From contig CAIKWZ010000040.1 in NCBI GenBank assembly GCA_903831255.1, positions 124,001 to 188,000 on the forward strand: DNA of 64,000 nucleotides. Reading direction: 5' to 3'. Numbering within the stretch: the stretch's first letter is position 1; every line of letters starts with the position of its first letter. The position numbers and the translations under genes are program-made. The DNA comes from an uncultured Alphaproteobacteria bacterium (GTDB taxonomy: Bacteria > Pseudomonadota > Alphaproteobacteria > Caulobacterales > Hyphomonadaceae). Shown here piece by piece: positions 44,590 to 53,002 of this stretch. The notes beneath the pieces are model-generated. The model searched no databases, had not been told where the DNA came from, and was given only the letters and a program-made list of their open reading frames with translations.

Positions 44590-45825
44590 ATGATCCGAAA
44601 CGGTAAAAACAGCGCCGGCGCCGTCCTCAAGATGCTCGCAGGCGCCGCGACGGCGGCTCTGGTCCTCGCCGCTCCCAGTTTCGCGGATGCGCCGCAAGCC
44701 GCCCCGGCGGACACTCGACCGCCGAACAAGAAGGATGCCGTTCCTGCACTCCCGGGCCAGAACCGGGCGCCTCTCGCGGCATCCGGAGTGGAGGTAAAGA
44801 GCAAGGTTATCGCAAAGGGTCTGCAGGAGCCGTGGGCGATCGCTCGCCTTCCCGGCTCTGGTTATCTCGTGACCGAAAGAACCGGTAAGCTACTTCTGAT
44901 CACTCCAGAAGGTACGCGAAGCGAGGTGACTGGCGTTCCGGAGGTGGACGCCCGCGGACAGGGCGGGTTGATGGACATTTCCCTTGCGCCCGATTTTTCG
45001 GCGACCCGGGAGATCTACCTGACATTCTCCGAACCGCGGGGTCAGGGAACCAATGGAACCTCACTGGCGCGCGCGCGTCTCTCAGTGGACGGGTCACGAC
45101 TGGAGGCTCTTGAAGTCGTCTTCCGTCAGTTGCCGGCCTGGGCGTCTCCCCTTCACTACGGCTCCAACATCGAATGGGACGCTGAGGGATACCTTTATCT
45201 GACCCTCGGAGAACGTTCCCTGCCCGCAACCCGGGTTCTCTCTCAGGACCGCTCAACTCATCTCGGCAAGGTCGTACGTCTCACCCGGTCCGGCGCGCCG
45301 GCGCCCGGAAACCCCTTTCTGAACGACGCAGGCGCCAAGCCTGAGGTCTGGTCCATGGGCCACCGCAATGTCCAGGGCGCCGCGATCCATCCCTCGACAG
45401 GCAAACTCTGGACGATCGAGCACGGCCCCCGTGGAGGGGACGAGCTCAATATTCCGCGGGCGGGGGGAAACTATGGCTGGCCCATCATCACCTACGGGAT
45501 CGACTATCCAGGCGGTCCGATCGGCGAAGGCGTCACCGCGAGGGCCGGTCTTGAACAGCCTGTTTATTACTGGGACCCGGTGATCGCCCCAGGCGACATG
45601 ACCTTTTATCGCGGAAGTCTTTTCCCGTGGAAGGACGACCTTCTCATTGCGGGGCTCTCCGGCGCCCTCGTCCGTCTGGAGCTTTCAGGGGAAAAGGTTG
45701 TGGGAGAAGAGCGTCTGGCCCGTGATATCGGCCGCATCCGGGATGTCCTGGAGGATCAGGATGGATCTCTGCTCATCGTCACCGATGAGAAGGACGGGGT
45801 GCTGGCCCGGCTGACGCCGGGCTAG
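44590..45825 (+). CDS. PQQ-dependent aldose sugar dehydrogenase (soluble GDH/YliI-like)
   Basis: The 411-residue periplasmic six-bladed beta-propeller is expected to use PQQ and Ca2+ to oxidise sugars. The signal peptide is MIRNGKNSAGAVLKMLAGAATAALVLAAPSFA. Family blocks are LQEPWAIARLPGSGYLVTERTGKLLL, GQGGLMDISLAPDF, YLTLGERSLPATRVLSQDRSTHLGKVVRL, GHRNVQGAAIHPSTGKLWTIEHGPRGGDELN and NYGWPIITYGIDY. These contain the catalytic His region (GQGGLMD vicinity), the Arg of GHRN and the EHGPRGGDE Ca/PQQ site. ATG 44590 was chosen because it gives the signal peptide. It follows mutA by 37 bases on the same strand but is metabolically unrelated. The downstream SDR is convergent. Confidence 0.92.
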   Translation: MIRNGKNSAGAVLKMLAGAATAALVLAAPSFADAPQAAPADTRPPNKKDAVPALPGQNRAPLAASGVEVKSKVIAKGLQEPWAIARLPGSGYLVTERTGKLLLITPEGTRSEVTGVPEVDARGQGGLMDISLAPDFSATREIYLTFSEPRGQGTNGTSLARARLSVDGSRLEALEVVFRQLPAWASPLHYGSNIEWDAEGYLYLTLGERSLPATRVLSQDRSTHLGKVVRLTRSGAPAPGNPFLNDAGAKPEVWSMGHRNVQGAAIHPSTGKLWTIEHGPRGGDELNIPRAGGNYGWPIITYGIDYPGGPIGEGVTARAGLEQPVYYWDPVIAPGDMTFYRGSLFPWKDDLLIAGLSGALVRLELSGEKVVGEERLARDIGRIRDVLEDQDGSLLIVTDEKDGVLARLTPG

Positions 45826-45872
45826 TCGATATACAAGACGGGCCAGCCCCGTGAAGCGTTGCAGCTTTGCGG

Positions 45873-46664
45873 TTATTTCGGACGCAGCGGGGCCATTCCG
45901 AGATGGGTTCCGCCATCAACGATGATGAATTCTCCCGTCACATGCCGACTGGCGGGGCCAGCGAAGAAAAGGATTGTTTCTGCGATGTCTTCGGGCATGG
46001 AGGCGACTTTCAGCGGCGTGGACGCGGCCACCTGCTGGGCGATGCGATCCTCGACCGCCTCTCCCTGATACTTGGTGAACCAGCCGGACCCGATATAGCC
46101 CGGGCAGACGGCGTTGACCCGAATAGCGGGCGCAAGGGCCCTTGCCAGGCTTAAGGTCATCGTATTGAGGGCGCCCTTCGAAGCCGCGTAGGCGACCGAG
46201 GACCCGATACCCATGACGCCGGCGATCGACGACACGTTGACGACCGAACCCTTTCCAGCCGCCTCCATATGAGGCCGAGCCGCCCGGATCATCTGGTAGG
46301 CCGCCACGACGTTGATCCGGTAAAGACGCTGGAAATCCTCCGCCTCCAGAGCATCAAGATCAGCATGGTTCGCGAACTTCGTGATGCCGGCGTTGTTGAC
46401 CAGAACATCGACCCCGCCGAAGCGCTGCGCCGCAGCCTCCGTAAGGCTGCGACAGTCACTGTCTTCGCCGACATCCGCCCGAAACGCAAAGGCGTCGACC
46501 CCGAGGCCGCGACACTCCGCTGCGACAGCCTCAGCCGCATCGGCGCTTGAGGCGTAGTTGACGCACACGTTTGCGCCTCGCCTGGCCAGACCCAGCGCCG
46601 TCGCGGCGCCAAGGCCGGTTCCGCCGCCCGTCACAATCGCCCTCTTGCCCTGCATATCGCTCAT
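45873..46664 (-). CDS. Short-chain dehydrogenase/reductase
   Basis: The 263-residue classical SDR has cofactor motif TGGGTGLGAATALG, NNAGIT, and the Ser-Tyr-Lys triad in VNVSSIAGVMGIGSSVAYAASKGAL. ARALAPAIRVNAVCPGYI and the C-terminal VTGEFIIVDGGTHLG resemble FabG/3-hydroxyacyl-CoA dehydrogenase-like SDRs. An Asn-Tyr in the loop after beta2 (CVNYASS) suggests NADP(H) preference, but this is weak. It lies inside the split mutase locus on the opposite strand; the substrate is unknown. Confidence 0.93.
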   Translation of the reverse strand: MSDMQGKRAIVTGGGTGLGAATALGLARRGANVCVNYASSADAAEAVAAECRGLGVDAFAFRADVGEDSDCRSLTEAAAQRFGGVDVLVNNAGITKFANHADLDALEAEDFQRLYRINVVAAYQMIRAARPHMEAAGKGSVVNVSSIAGVMGIGSSVAYAASKGALNTMTLSLARALAPAIRVNAVCPGYIGSGWFTKYQGEAVEDRIAQQVAASTPLKVASMPEDIAETILFFAGPASRHVTGEFIIVDGGTHLGMAPLRPK

Positions 46665-46775
46665 CCGCCTCTCCCCTCATCTGTGTCCTGTCGTCCGGAT
46701 ATCACTTTCCATCGGCCATGGAAGTGTCAATGAAACAGGGGAGAGACGGGCAGCTGAAGCGGCCCGCCGAAACCC

Positions 46776-47066
46776 TTATCCGCCTCGTCTCATTCGAAAG
46801 GCCAGAAACTGCTCCTTGGTGACGCTTCCATCGCCATCCTCGTCGATCTGGGGCCAGATCATGTCGGCGAACTCGGCCGCCCTTTCCGGCAAGGTCGATG
46901 TCCACTCGGCCTTGTCGAGCTTGCCGTCCTTATTTGCGTCAGCGGCGACGAAGCGGGCCTCACGCTGCTCGGGGGTCGGAGGGGTCTGGGCGAGCGCGGA
47001 TTGTGGGCCAATTGAAACACTTAGGGAAAGTCCGGCTATCAGAAGGGCTGAACGCATTGTTTTCAT
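46776..47066 (-). CDS. Small secreted EF-hand protein
   Basis: The 96-residue protein has a signal peptide (MKTMRSALLIAGLSLSVSIGPQSALA) and two EF-hand calcium loops: DANKDGKLDKAEW and DEDGDGSVTKEQF, with Asp at 1, 3, 5 and Glu at 12. ATG 47066 was chosen because it gives the signal peptide. GGAG lies eight bases upstream. The longer frame up to 47465 runs antisense into mutB and is unlikely. It is probably a periplasmic Ca-binding protein; the partner is unknown. Confidence 0.85.
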   Translation of the reverse strand: MKTMRSALLIAGLSLSVSIGPQSALAQTPPTPEQREARFVAADANKDGKLDKAEWTSTLPERAAEFADMIWPQIDEDGDGSVTKEQFLAFRMRRGG

Positions 47067-47234
47067 CTCCGGAACTCCAAAAACGAGAAGGCAAACCAGG
47101 TCGCTGAGGGTCCCGAACCGGCCCCCTCGCCGATCAAACGGATAACCGGACGCATTTCCGTCGCCCCAAGCCGCTTCCATAGGCAGAGACCCGGATGCTA
47201 GACAAAGGCCTGTCTTCAGGCCGCGGAGCCCATC

Positions 47235-49421
47235 ATGTCGCTTTCCTTTCCGGACTTCGCCGCGAGAGCCTTTCAACCAGCCGCCGGGGACCCTGAAAGA
47301 CGGGCCGCGTCCCAGGCGGTTTCGCACCGCACGTGGGATACGCCGGAAGGTGTGCCGGTGCGCAGTCTGTACTCGGCGGCCGACACTGCGGGCCTCGACT
47401 TCATAAACGATTTTCCAGGTCTCGCCCCTTTTGGCCGTGGACCCTATCCGACGATGTACGCTCAACAGCCATGGACCATCCGGCAGTATGCCGGTTTCTC
47501 CACCGCTGAGGATTCAAACGCCTTCTATCGGCGCAACCTTGCCGCCGGTCAGAAGGGGCTGTCCGTCGCGTTCGATCTGGCGACGCATCGCGGATACGAC
47601 AGCGACCACCCAAGGGTGACCGGCGATGTCGGCATGGCGGGCGTGGCGATCGATTCGATCTTCGACATGCGCACGCTCTTTGACGGCATACCCCTCGACC
47701 GCATGAGCGTCTCGATGACCATGAACGGCGCAGTGCTGCCGATCATGTCGCTGTTCATTCTGGCGGCTGAGGAACAGGGCGTCCCGCCAGAGAAACTCTC
47801 CGGGACAATTCAGAACGACATTCTCAAGGAGTTCATGGTCCGCAACACCTACATCTATCCTCCGGCGCCATCGATGCGGATCATTTCCGATATCTTCGCC
47901 TACACCTCTCAGCGAATGCCCAAATTCAATTCCATCTCGATCTCCGGCTACCATATGCAGGAAGCTGGCGCGACGGCGGATCTTGAACTCGCCTACACGC
48001 TCGCCGACGGGGTCGAATACATTCGCGCCGGTCTGGCCGCCGGTCTGACAGTCGATGCCTTCGCTCCCCGACTGTCGTTTTTCTGGGCGATCGGCATGAA
48101 CTACTTCATGGAGGTCGCAAAGATGCGGGCGGCTCGCCTGCTCTGGGCGAAGCTGGTGAAGCCTTTCAATCCCCGGAGCGACAAATCATTGTCGCTCCGT
48201 ACCCATTGTCAGACATCAGGCTGGTCGCTGACCGCCCAGGACGTCAACAACAACATCGTTCGCACCTGCCTCGAGGCAATGGCCGCCGCAGGCGGACAAA
48301 CTCAGTCCCTGCACACCAACGCCTTTGACGAGGCCCTTGCTCTGCCAACTGACGTCTCCGCGCGCATCGCGAGGAACACGCAGATCTTTCTTCAGCAGGA
48401 GGCTGGCGTCACACGAACGATCGATCCTTGGGGCGGCTCCTACTATCTTGAACGCCTGACCCACGATCTGGCGAAAAAGGCCATGCAACACATCGACGAA
48501 GTTGAGGCCATGGGCGGTATGGCCAAAGCCATCGAAGAGGGCATTCCTAAGCTGCGGATCGAGGAAGCCGCCGCCAGGACCCAGGCGCGCATCGACAGCG
48601 GCCTTCAGACCATTGTAGGCGTCAACAAGCTGCGTCTGTCCGAGCCGGAAGACGTGCCTGTTCTCAAGGTGGATAACGCCCGGGTCCGCCAGATGCAGCT
48701 CGATAAGCTCGCAAGACTTAGGTCGGAGCGATCGCAGGCCGAGGTCGACGTCGCACTGAACGCACTCACCGAAGCTGCCGCAACGGGTCAAGGCAATCTG
48801 CTCGAGCTCGGCGTCCGCGCGGCTCGCGCCCGCGCCACCGTCGGAGAGATCTCTCTTGCAATCGAGAAATCGGTCGGTCGCCACCAGGCGGTGATCCGTT
48901 CGATCAGCGGCGTCTACGCCTCGGGGATGGGAACGCAATCCGGAAAGGTCGACGCGGCACGGGAGATGGCGGACGCCTTCCAGAGATCAGAGGGACGCCG
49001 TCCAAGGATTTTGATCGCGAAAATGGGACAGGACGGCCACGATCGCGGACAGAAAGTGGTCGCGTCAGCCTTTGCGGACCTTGGCTGGGATGTCGACATA
49101 GGGCCCCTTTTTCAGACACCGGAAGAGGCAGCGCGCCAGGCGGTCGAGAACGATGTGCATGTCGTCGCCGCATCCTCTCTTGCAGCAGGGCATCTCACTC
49201 TCGTGCCGGCGCTGAGGGCCGCGCTCAGGGCCGAGGGACGAGAGGACATCACCATTGTCGTGGGAGGCGTTGTTCCGCCTCAGGACTATGATGAGCTGAG
49301 GCAGGCTGGAGCTGCGGCCATCTTTCCACCCGGAACGGTGATCGCCGATGCTGCTGTGGAGCTGATGTCGGCGCTGGGCGTCAAGCTGGGTCACAACTCC
49401 CGACCGGCGGGCGCGGTCTGA
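47235..49421 (+). CDS. mutB: Methylmalonyl-CoA mutase large (alpha) subunit
   Basis: This is the catalytic subunit of 728 residues. The TIM-barrel substrate domain begins [20 protein letters not shown] and contains [59 protein letters not shown]. The Tyr of IRQYAGF and the His of [23 protein letters not shown] match active-site positions. The C-terminal cobalamin domain has the DxHxxG motif in [18 protein letters not shown], then the GG-containing [14 protein letters not shown]. It follows a GCGGAG ribosome-binding site. meaB lies about 750 bases downstream and mutA 2.7 kb upstream. This is the committed step linking propionyl-CoA to the TCA cycle. Confidence 0.97.
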   Translation: MSLSFPDFAARAFQPAAGDPERRAASQAVSHRTWDTPEGVPVRSLYSAADTAGLDFINDFPGLAPFGRGPYPTMYAQQPWTIRQYAGFSTAEDSNAFYRRNLAAGQKGLSVAFDLATHRGYDSDHPRVTGDVGMAGVAIDSIFDMRTLFDGIPLDRMSVSMTMNGAVLPIMSLFILAAEEQGVPPEKLSGTIQNDILKEFMVRNTYIYPPAPSMRIISDIFAYTSQRMPKFNSISISGYHMQEAGATADLELAYTLADGVEYIRAGLAAGLTVDAFAPRLSFFWAIGMNYFMEVAKMRAARLLWAKLVKPFNPRSDKSLSLRTHCQTSGWSLTAQDVNNNIVRTCLEAMAAAGGQTQSLHTNAFDEALALPTDVSARIARNTQIFLQQEAGVTRTIDPWGGSYYLERLTHDLAKKAMQHIDEVEAMGGMAKAIEEGIPKLRIEEAAARTQARIDSGLQTIVGVNKLRLSEPEDVPVLKVDNARVRQMQLDKLARLRSERSQAEVDVALNALTEAAATGQGNLLELGVRAARARATVGEISLAIEKSVGRHQAVIRSISGVYASGMGTQSGKVDAAREMADAFQRSEGRRPRILIAKMGQDGHDRGQKVVASAFADLGWDVDIGPLFQTPEEAARQAVENDVHVVAASSLAAGHLTLVPALRAALRAEGREDITIVVGGVVPPQDYDELRQAGAAAIFPPGTVIADAAVELMSALGVKLGHNSRPAGAV

Positions 49422-49458
49422 GCCAGGCGATCCTCTGGGAAGCTGCAGGAGACAAGAG

Positions 49459-49941
49459 ATGAAGTTGAGATCTGTTCTCCTGGCGCATTCAGCAGCGATC
49501 CTTCTGGCCGGATGCGCCACTCCACCCGCCCCCTATCAGGCGGCCAGCAACCGTGATCAGCCCGGGTACTCCGAAATTCGCATTGAGCAAGACAGATACC
49601 GCGTGACCGTGACAGGACGTTCAGCAGCGGACAGTGAGACAGCCGAGGCGCACGCACGGCGCAGAGCCGCCGAGCTGACGCTGGCGGCGGGCTATGTGTC
49701 GTTTCAGATCGTCCGCAGCGAGACATTTCGGTCGGAGGCCAGAAATACCGCCCCACTTGACACCTTCCCGGGTCCGTTTCCCTTCGATCCCTTTCCGCCC
49801 GCTGTTCGTCGGGCAGACCTCCGACAACCTTCCGGTCCCGTCCGGACCGTGATGGAATTCGTCATGTCGAAGGCGCCCGCTTCGTCCTCTCCTGAACGGA
49901 TTGATGCGGCCCGGATTATCGAGGACGCCGTCGGTCCATGA
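49459..49941 (+). CDS. Small lipoprotein, CC0125/CC1285-like family
   Basis: The 160-residue protein has a lipobox (ILLAGC, Cys19). The block YSEIRIEQDRYRVTVTGRSAADSETAEAHARRRAAELTLAAGYVSFQIV resembles the CC0125/CC1285 family seen in Caulobacter and relatives. A Pro/Phe-rich segment (FPGPFPFDPFPPAVRR) follows. The family's function is unknown. It starts 37 bases after mutB and may be read through from it, but no metabolic link is evident. Confidence 0.78.
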   Translation: MKLRSVLLAHSAAILLAGCATPPAPYQAASNRDQPGYSEIRIEQDRYRVTVTGRSAADSETAEAHARRRAAELTLAAGYVSFQIVRSETFRSEARNTAPLDTFPGPFPFDPFPPAVRRADLRQPSGPVRTVMEFVMSKAPASSSPERIDAARIIEDAVGP

Positions 49942-49949
49942 CAGGACGC

Positions 49950-50033
49950 GGCCCGGCCCTATGAGGGCGGGCCATCGCCTGCTGACGCACCCTGGGCCTG
50001 GCGCAGGGACCCGCCGGCGCCTGCAGGGTGTGC
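49950..50033 (+). other. GC-rich stem-loops between the lipoprotein gene and meaB
   Basis: Two inverted repeats lie after the stop: GGCCCG(G)CCCT-ATG-AGGGCGGGCC at 49950-49973, and a larger imperfect stem with outer arms GCACCCTG and CAGGGTG-TGC at 49987-50033. Neither is followed by a T run. I looked for a cobalamin riboswitch B12 box here because meaB is next and did not find one. Confidence 0.4.
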
Positions 50034-50173
50034 GACGGGTCTGAAGGAGGATGGATCGTCTCATCCCCTCCGGACGGCGACGTTGAGCTCGCCAGCGCCC
50101 GACGGGTCGCTTTGCGCCCGAAGATCTGAGTTCAGCCTGCTCCTCATCGGCCTCAAGATCCGTTAATCAGCCG

Positions 50174-51217
50174 ATGAAGCCATCACGTCTGCGCTTCCTC
50201 ACGCTGACCGGTCCGGAAAATCGCTCCATGATCCCTGAAGACCTGACCTCGAGAGCCGGTTTGTCGCGGGCGATCACGCTGGCGGAATCGTCGCGCCGGG
50301 ACCATCAGCTGGCGGCGCGGCGACTGATCAGCCAGATCATGCCCCTGACCGGAAAGGCCTGCAGGCTGGGCGTGACGGGCGTGCCCGGAGTTGGCAAGTC
50401 GACGTTCATCGACACGTTTGGATCGCTTCTCACCTCCAGGGGGATGAGGGTCGCGGTCCTCGCAATTGATCCGACCTCCCGCCGGTCAGGCGGCTCAATC
50501 CTCGGCGACAAGACCCGCATGGCGAATCTGTCGATGGACCCACGCGCGTTTATCCGGCCCTCGCCCGCTGGCGACACGCTGGGCGGTGCGGCGGCTCGGA
50601 CCAGGGAGGCTATGCTGCTGTGTGAGGCGGCCGGCTTTGACGTTGTGATTGTTGAGACGGTGGGGGTCGGTCAGTCCGAGACCATGGTTTCCGATATGGT
50701 CGACATACTCCTGGCTCTGATGCTTCCCAATGCGGGCGATGAGCTGCAGGGAATCAAGAAGGGCATTCTGGAGGTGGTGGACATACTGGCCGTCAACAAG
50801 TGCGACCTGGACCGAAAGGCCGCGGAGCGGGCGAGGAGCGGGTATGAGACGGCGCTCCACCTGATGGCGCCCGCAGATGGGGCCGCCCCTGCCCCGGTTC
50901 GCCTGATCTCGGCCCAGACGGGCGAAGGACTTGATGAGCTGTGGGATCTGACGGTTCGGATGCGCGCTGCAGCCGACACGTCAGGGCGCCTTCAGCGTCG
51001 TCGGGCCCTGCAGCAGGTCAGATGGCTGGAAGCCCTGGTCGCCGAGGGACTTCAGCGTCGGTTTGAGGCTGACCCCAGGGTCACCGCGTGCCTGAAAGAC
51101 GTTCGAAAGGACGTCGAGGAGGGCAGAACACCGGCGTCCGCCGCCGCCGATTATCTGCTCAGTCTGACGGACGAACCGGCGCGAGCCCCTGACGAGCCAT
51201 CATCCTTCCCAGGTTGA
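50174..51217 (+). CDS. meaB: Methylmalonyl-CoA mutase-associated GTPase MeaB
   Basis: This G3E-type P-loop GTPase (347 residues) protects and reactivates adenosylcobalamin-dependent methylmalonyl-CoA mutase. Motifs are P-loop GVTGVPGVGKSTFIDTFG, the family block AIDPTSRRSGGSILGDKTRM, FIRPSPAGDTLGGAAARTREAMLLCEAAGFDVVIVETVGVGQSE, and NKCDLDRKA for guanine recognition. A second start, ATG 50228 (MIPEDLTS), is equally credible because neither has a strong ribosome-binding site. Its presence with mutA and mutB shows a complete mutase module, although epimerase and propionyl-CoA carboxylase are not in the window. Confidence 0.94.
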   Translation: MKPSRLRFLTLTGPENRSMIPEDLTSRAGLSRAITLAESSRRDHQLAARRLISQIMPLTGKACRLGVTGVPGVGKSTFIDTFGSLLTSRGMRVAVLAIDPTSRRSGGSILGDKTRMANLSMDPRAFIRPSPAGDTLGGAAARTREAMLLCEAAGFDVVIVETVGVGQSETMVSDMVDILLALMLPNAGDELQGIKKGILEVVDILAVNKCDLDRKAAERARSGYETALHLMAPADGAAPAPVRLISAQTGEGLDELWDLTVRMRAAADTSGRLQRRRALQQVRWLEALVAEGLQRRFEADPRVTACLKDVRKDVEEGRTPASAAADYLLSLTDEPARAPDEPSSFPG

Positions 51218-51315
51218 AGAGCAGCGCTGACAGGTCGTCGCGCGCCTCCGCTTCGGTCTGTCGCGCGGGAGATTGTTGAGGTAGAACGCGTCAGAGGTTC
51301 AGGAGACAGGAATCA

Positions 51316-52560
51316 ATGCGTGCGGCGGGCGGACTGTCCGGGCTTCGCTTAGGTATCGGCGCGGGGATGGCGCTCGCGGCGATGCTCCTGGCGCCGCCAG
51401 CGAAGGCTCAGCTCGCCGACCAGCCCATGACGTTTGAATGGGGAAGCGTCTTCGGAGATACGCCGGCAATCTTCGCAGATGGCGAGTTCACCCCGGAGAC
51501 GCCTGACGCCCTTAAGTCCTTCCTGAGACGATCCAGATACTCCCCGGATACACGCATCTATCTGAACTCGACAGGCGGCGATCTGAGCGCCGGCATGGCC
51601 GTGGGTCGGATCATTCGCGAAGCGCACCTCAACACCGGCGTCGCCACAAACGCCCGGCGACCGCCGAACGACCGGGGAATAGATCTCCATGCCTACTCCC
51701 GGGTCTATCCGGGATACTGCATCAGCGCGTGCACCCTCGCCTTCCTTGGCGGGGTTGCCCGTCATGTCGAAATCGGCGCCACTTTCGCCGTCCACCAGGT
51801 CTCCATGGACTGTGTGGACAAGGCGAGCGCACGGTCGAGGTTTCCATGGCTGCTTCTCCCGGACGTCAGATACTGCCCTGACCTGACCGAAGCTCTGTCC
51901 ATGCTTCAGGTCGCCAACGGGGAGATTGTTGAATATGTGCGCACGATGGGCGCGGATCCGGTTTTCCTGACCGAGATGTCCAAGGCCGGTCCGCAGACCC
52001 TCAACGCCCTGACTGAGGAAAAACTCAACGCTTACCGCATCAACTTCACCCATCGCTCGCTCTCCTGGTCCTATGAGACGGACGCTCAGGGACAGTTTTT
52101 CCTGCGCCATACCCAGGGCGACGAATGGAAGGAGGACAGGCTGGAGTTCTTCTGCGACCGGACAAGCTCGCCGCGATTGCTGATGTGGCTGGTCCACGAC
52201 ACAAGAAGGAGCCGAGGGCGCGAGGATGCGCAGGGGATCGTTGATCTGGCCTCGGGAGGCCTGTCCCTCTTCTGGCAGCTGGCGACGCCGGGACCGGATG
52301 GGTTCTCAGATGTACGCAATGTTCGACTTGAGAAGACAGAGATCATCACGCCTCCGACCGTCAGCCCCTACGGAAACGTGACGATGACCATCGATATCTC
52401 GAAGCGCTTCCTCGATGTCCTGACGACCGCCAGAAGCGTGCAGCTCACCACCACGACGCCGGAGCCGGATTCCGTGACGGGTTTCAATCTCATTTCTCTG
52501 GACCTGGATCGGGACAAGATCGCCGGTATGGTGCGCTCCTGCGGCGGGTCGGCGCCATGA
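51316..52560 (+). CDS. Secreted ClpP/crotonase-fold protein (COG3904-like)
   Basis: The 414-residue protein has a signal peptide (LGIGAGMALAAMLLAPPAKA-Q). The ClpP-like domain (~40-210) has RIYLNSTGGDLSAGMAVGRIIREA, then YPGYCISACTLAFLGGVARHVEIGATFAVHQVSM. A Ser in SAC and a His in VHQVS sit where ClpP has its nucleophile and base, but the Cys-flanked SAC is typical of COG3904-like periplasmic proteins with no proven peptidase activity. The C-terminal half (~250-414) is beta-rich and unassigned. Its stop overlaps the GFA gene start by ATGA. Its function is unknown; it may be a periplasmic peptidase or a binding protein. Confidence 0.8.
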   Translation: MRAAGGLSGLRLGIGAGMALAAMLLAPPAKAQLADQPMTFEWGSVFGDTPAIFADGEFTPETPDALKSFLRRSRYSPDTRIYLNSTGGDLSAGMAVGRIIREAHLNTGVATNARRPPNDRGIDLHAYSRVYPGYCISACTLAFLGGVARHVEIGATFAVHQVSMDCVDKASARSRFPWLLLPDVRYCPDLTEALSMLQVANGEIVEYVRTMGADPVFLTEMSKAGPQTLNALTEEKLNAYRINFTHRSLSWSYETDAQGQFFLRHTQGDEWKEDRLEFFCDRTSSPRLLMWLVHDTRRSRGREDAQGIVDLASGGLSLFWQLATPGPDGFSDVRNVRLEKTEIITPPTVSPYGNVTMTIDISKRFLDVLTTARSVQLTTTTPEPDSVTGFNLISLDLDRDKIAGMVRSCGGSAP

Positions 52561-52976
52561 CGGCCGCCGGTGAGGAAGGCCTTTTGTGGCGATCAGGAGG
52601 GTGCCATTGCGGCGCTGTCCGTTACGAAGCTCTGGCTCCTGACGATGTCGAAGTTGAGGACTGCAACTGCTCGATCTGCACGAAGTCCGGCTATCTCCAT
52701 CTGATTGTTCCGGCATCACGATTTCGGCTGCTGACGCCTCGTTCGGCCCTTCAGGAATACCGGTTCAACACCGGATGCGCCCGTCACCTCTTCTGTGGGA
52801 CCTGCGGGGTGAAGTCCTTTTATGTCCCGCGCTCGAACCCGGATGGTTATTCGATAAATCTCAGATGCCTGGATGAACCGGGCGCATTCAGGTCCGTCCG
52901 CATCACACCCTTTGACGGCCTCTCAGACTGGGAGGCGCAGGCCAGCCGTCTCTCCGACCGATCTAAGGAGGTCTGA
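52557..52976 (+). CDS. GFA/CENP-V-family zinc protein
   Basis: The 139-residue protein belongs to the glutathione-dependent formaldehyde-activating (GFA) fold. Zinc ligands are GGCHCGAVRYE, DCNCSICTKSG and HLFCGTCGVKSFYVPRSNPDGYSIN, the full set of Cys pairs. Most members of this family have no proven formaldehyde activity. It overlaps the secreted ClpP-fold gene by four bases, so the two are cotranscribed. It is convergent with the TonB-dependent receptor gene 26 bases away. Confidence 0.92.
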   Translation: MTAAGEEGLLWRSGGCHCGAVRYEALAPDDVEVEDCNCSICTKSGYLHLIVPASRFRLLTPRSALQEYRFNTGCARHLFCGTCGVKSFYVPRSNPDGYSINLRCLDEPGAFRSVRITPFDGLSDWEAQASRLSDRSKEV

Positions 52977-53002
52977 GGCTCTGCATCCGCCCGTCTGCAT
53001 CA

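Noticed and set aside
46776-47465. A 229-residue ORF containing the EF-hand protein
   Set aside because: The first ~130 residues run antisense to the start of mutB, and the signal peptide starts at 47066.
49942-50173. Cobalamin riboswitch before meaB, suggested by stem-loops in the gap
   Set aside because: I could not find the conserved B12 box or the expected AGYCMGGAAGACC-type core in this gap or upstream of mutA or mutB.
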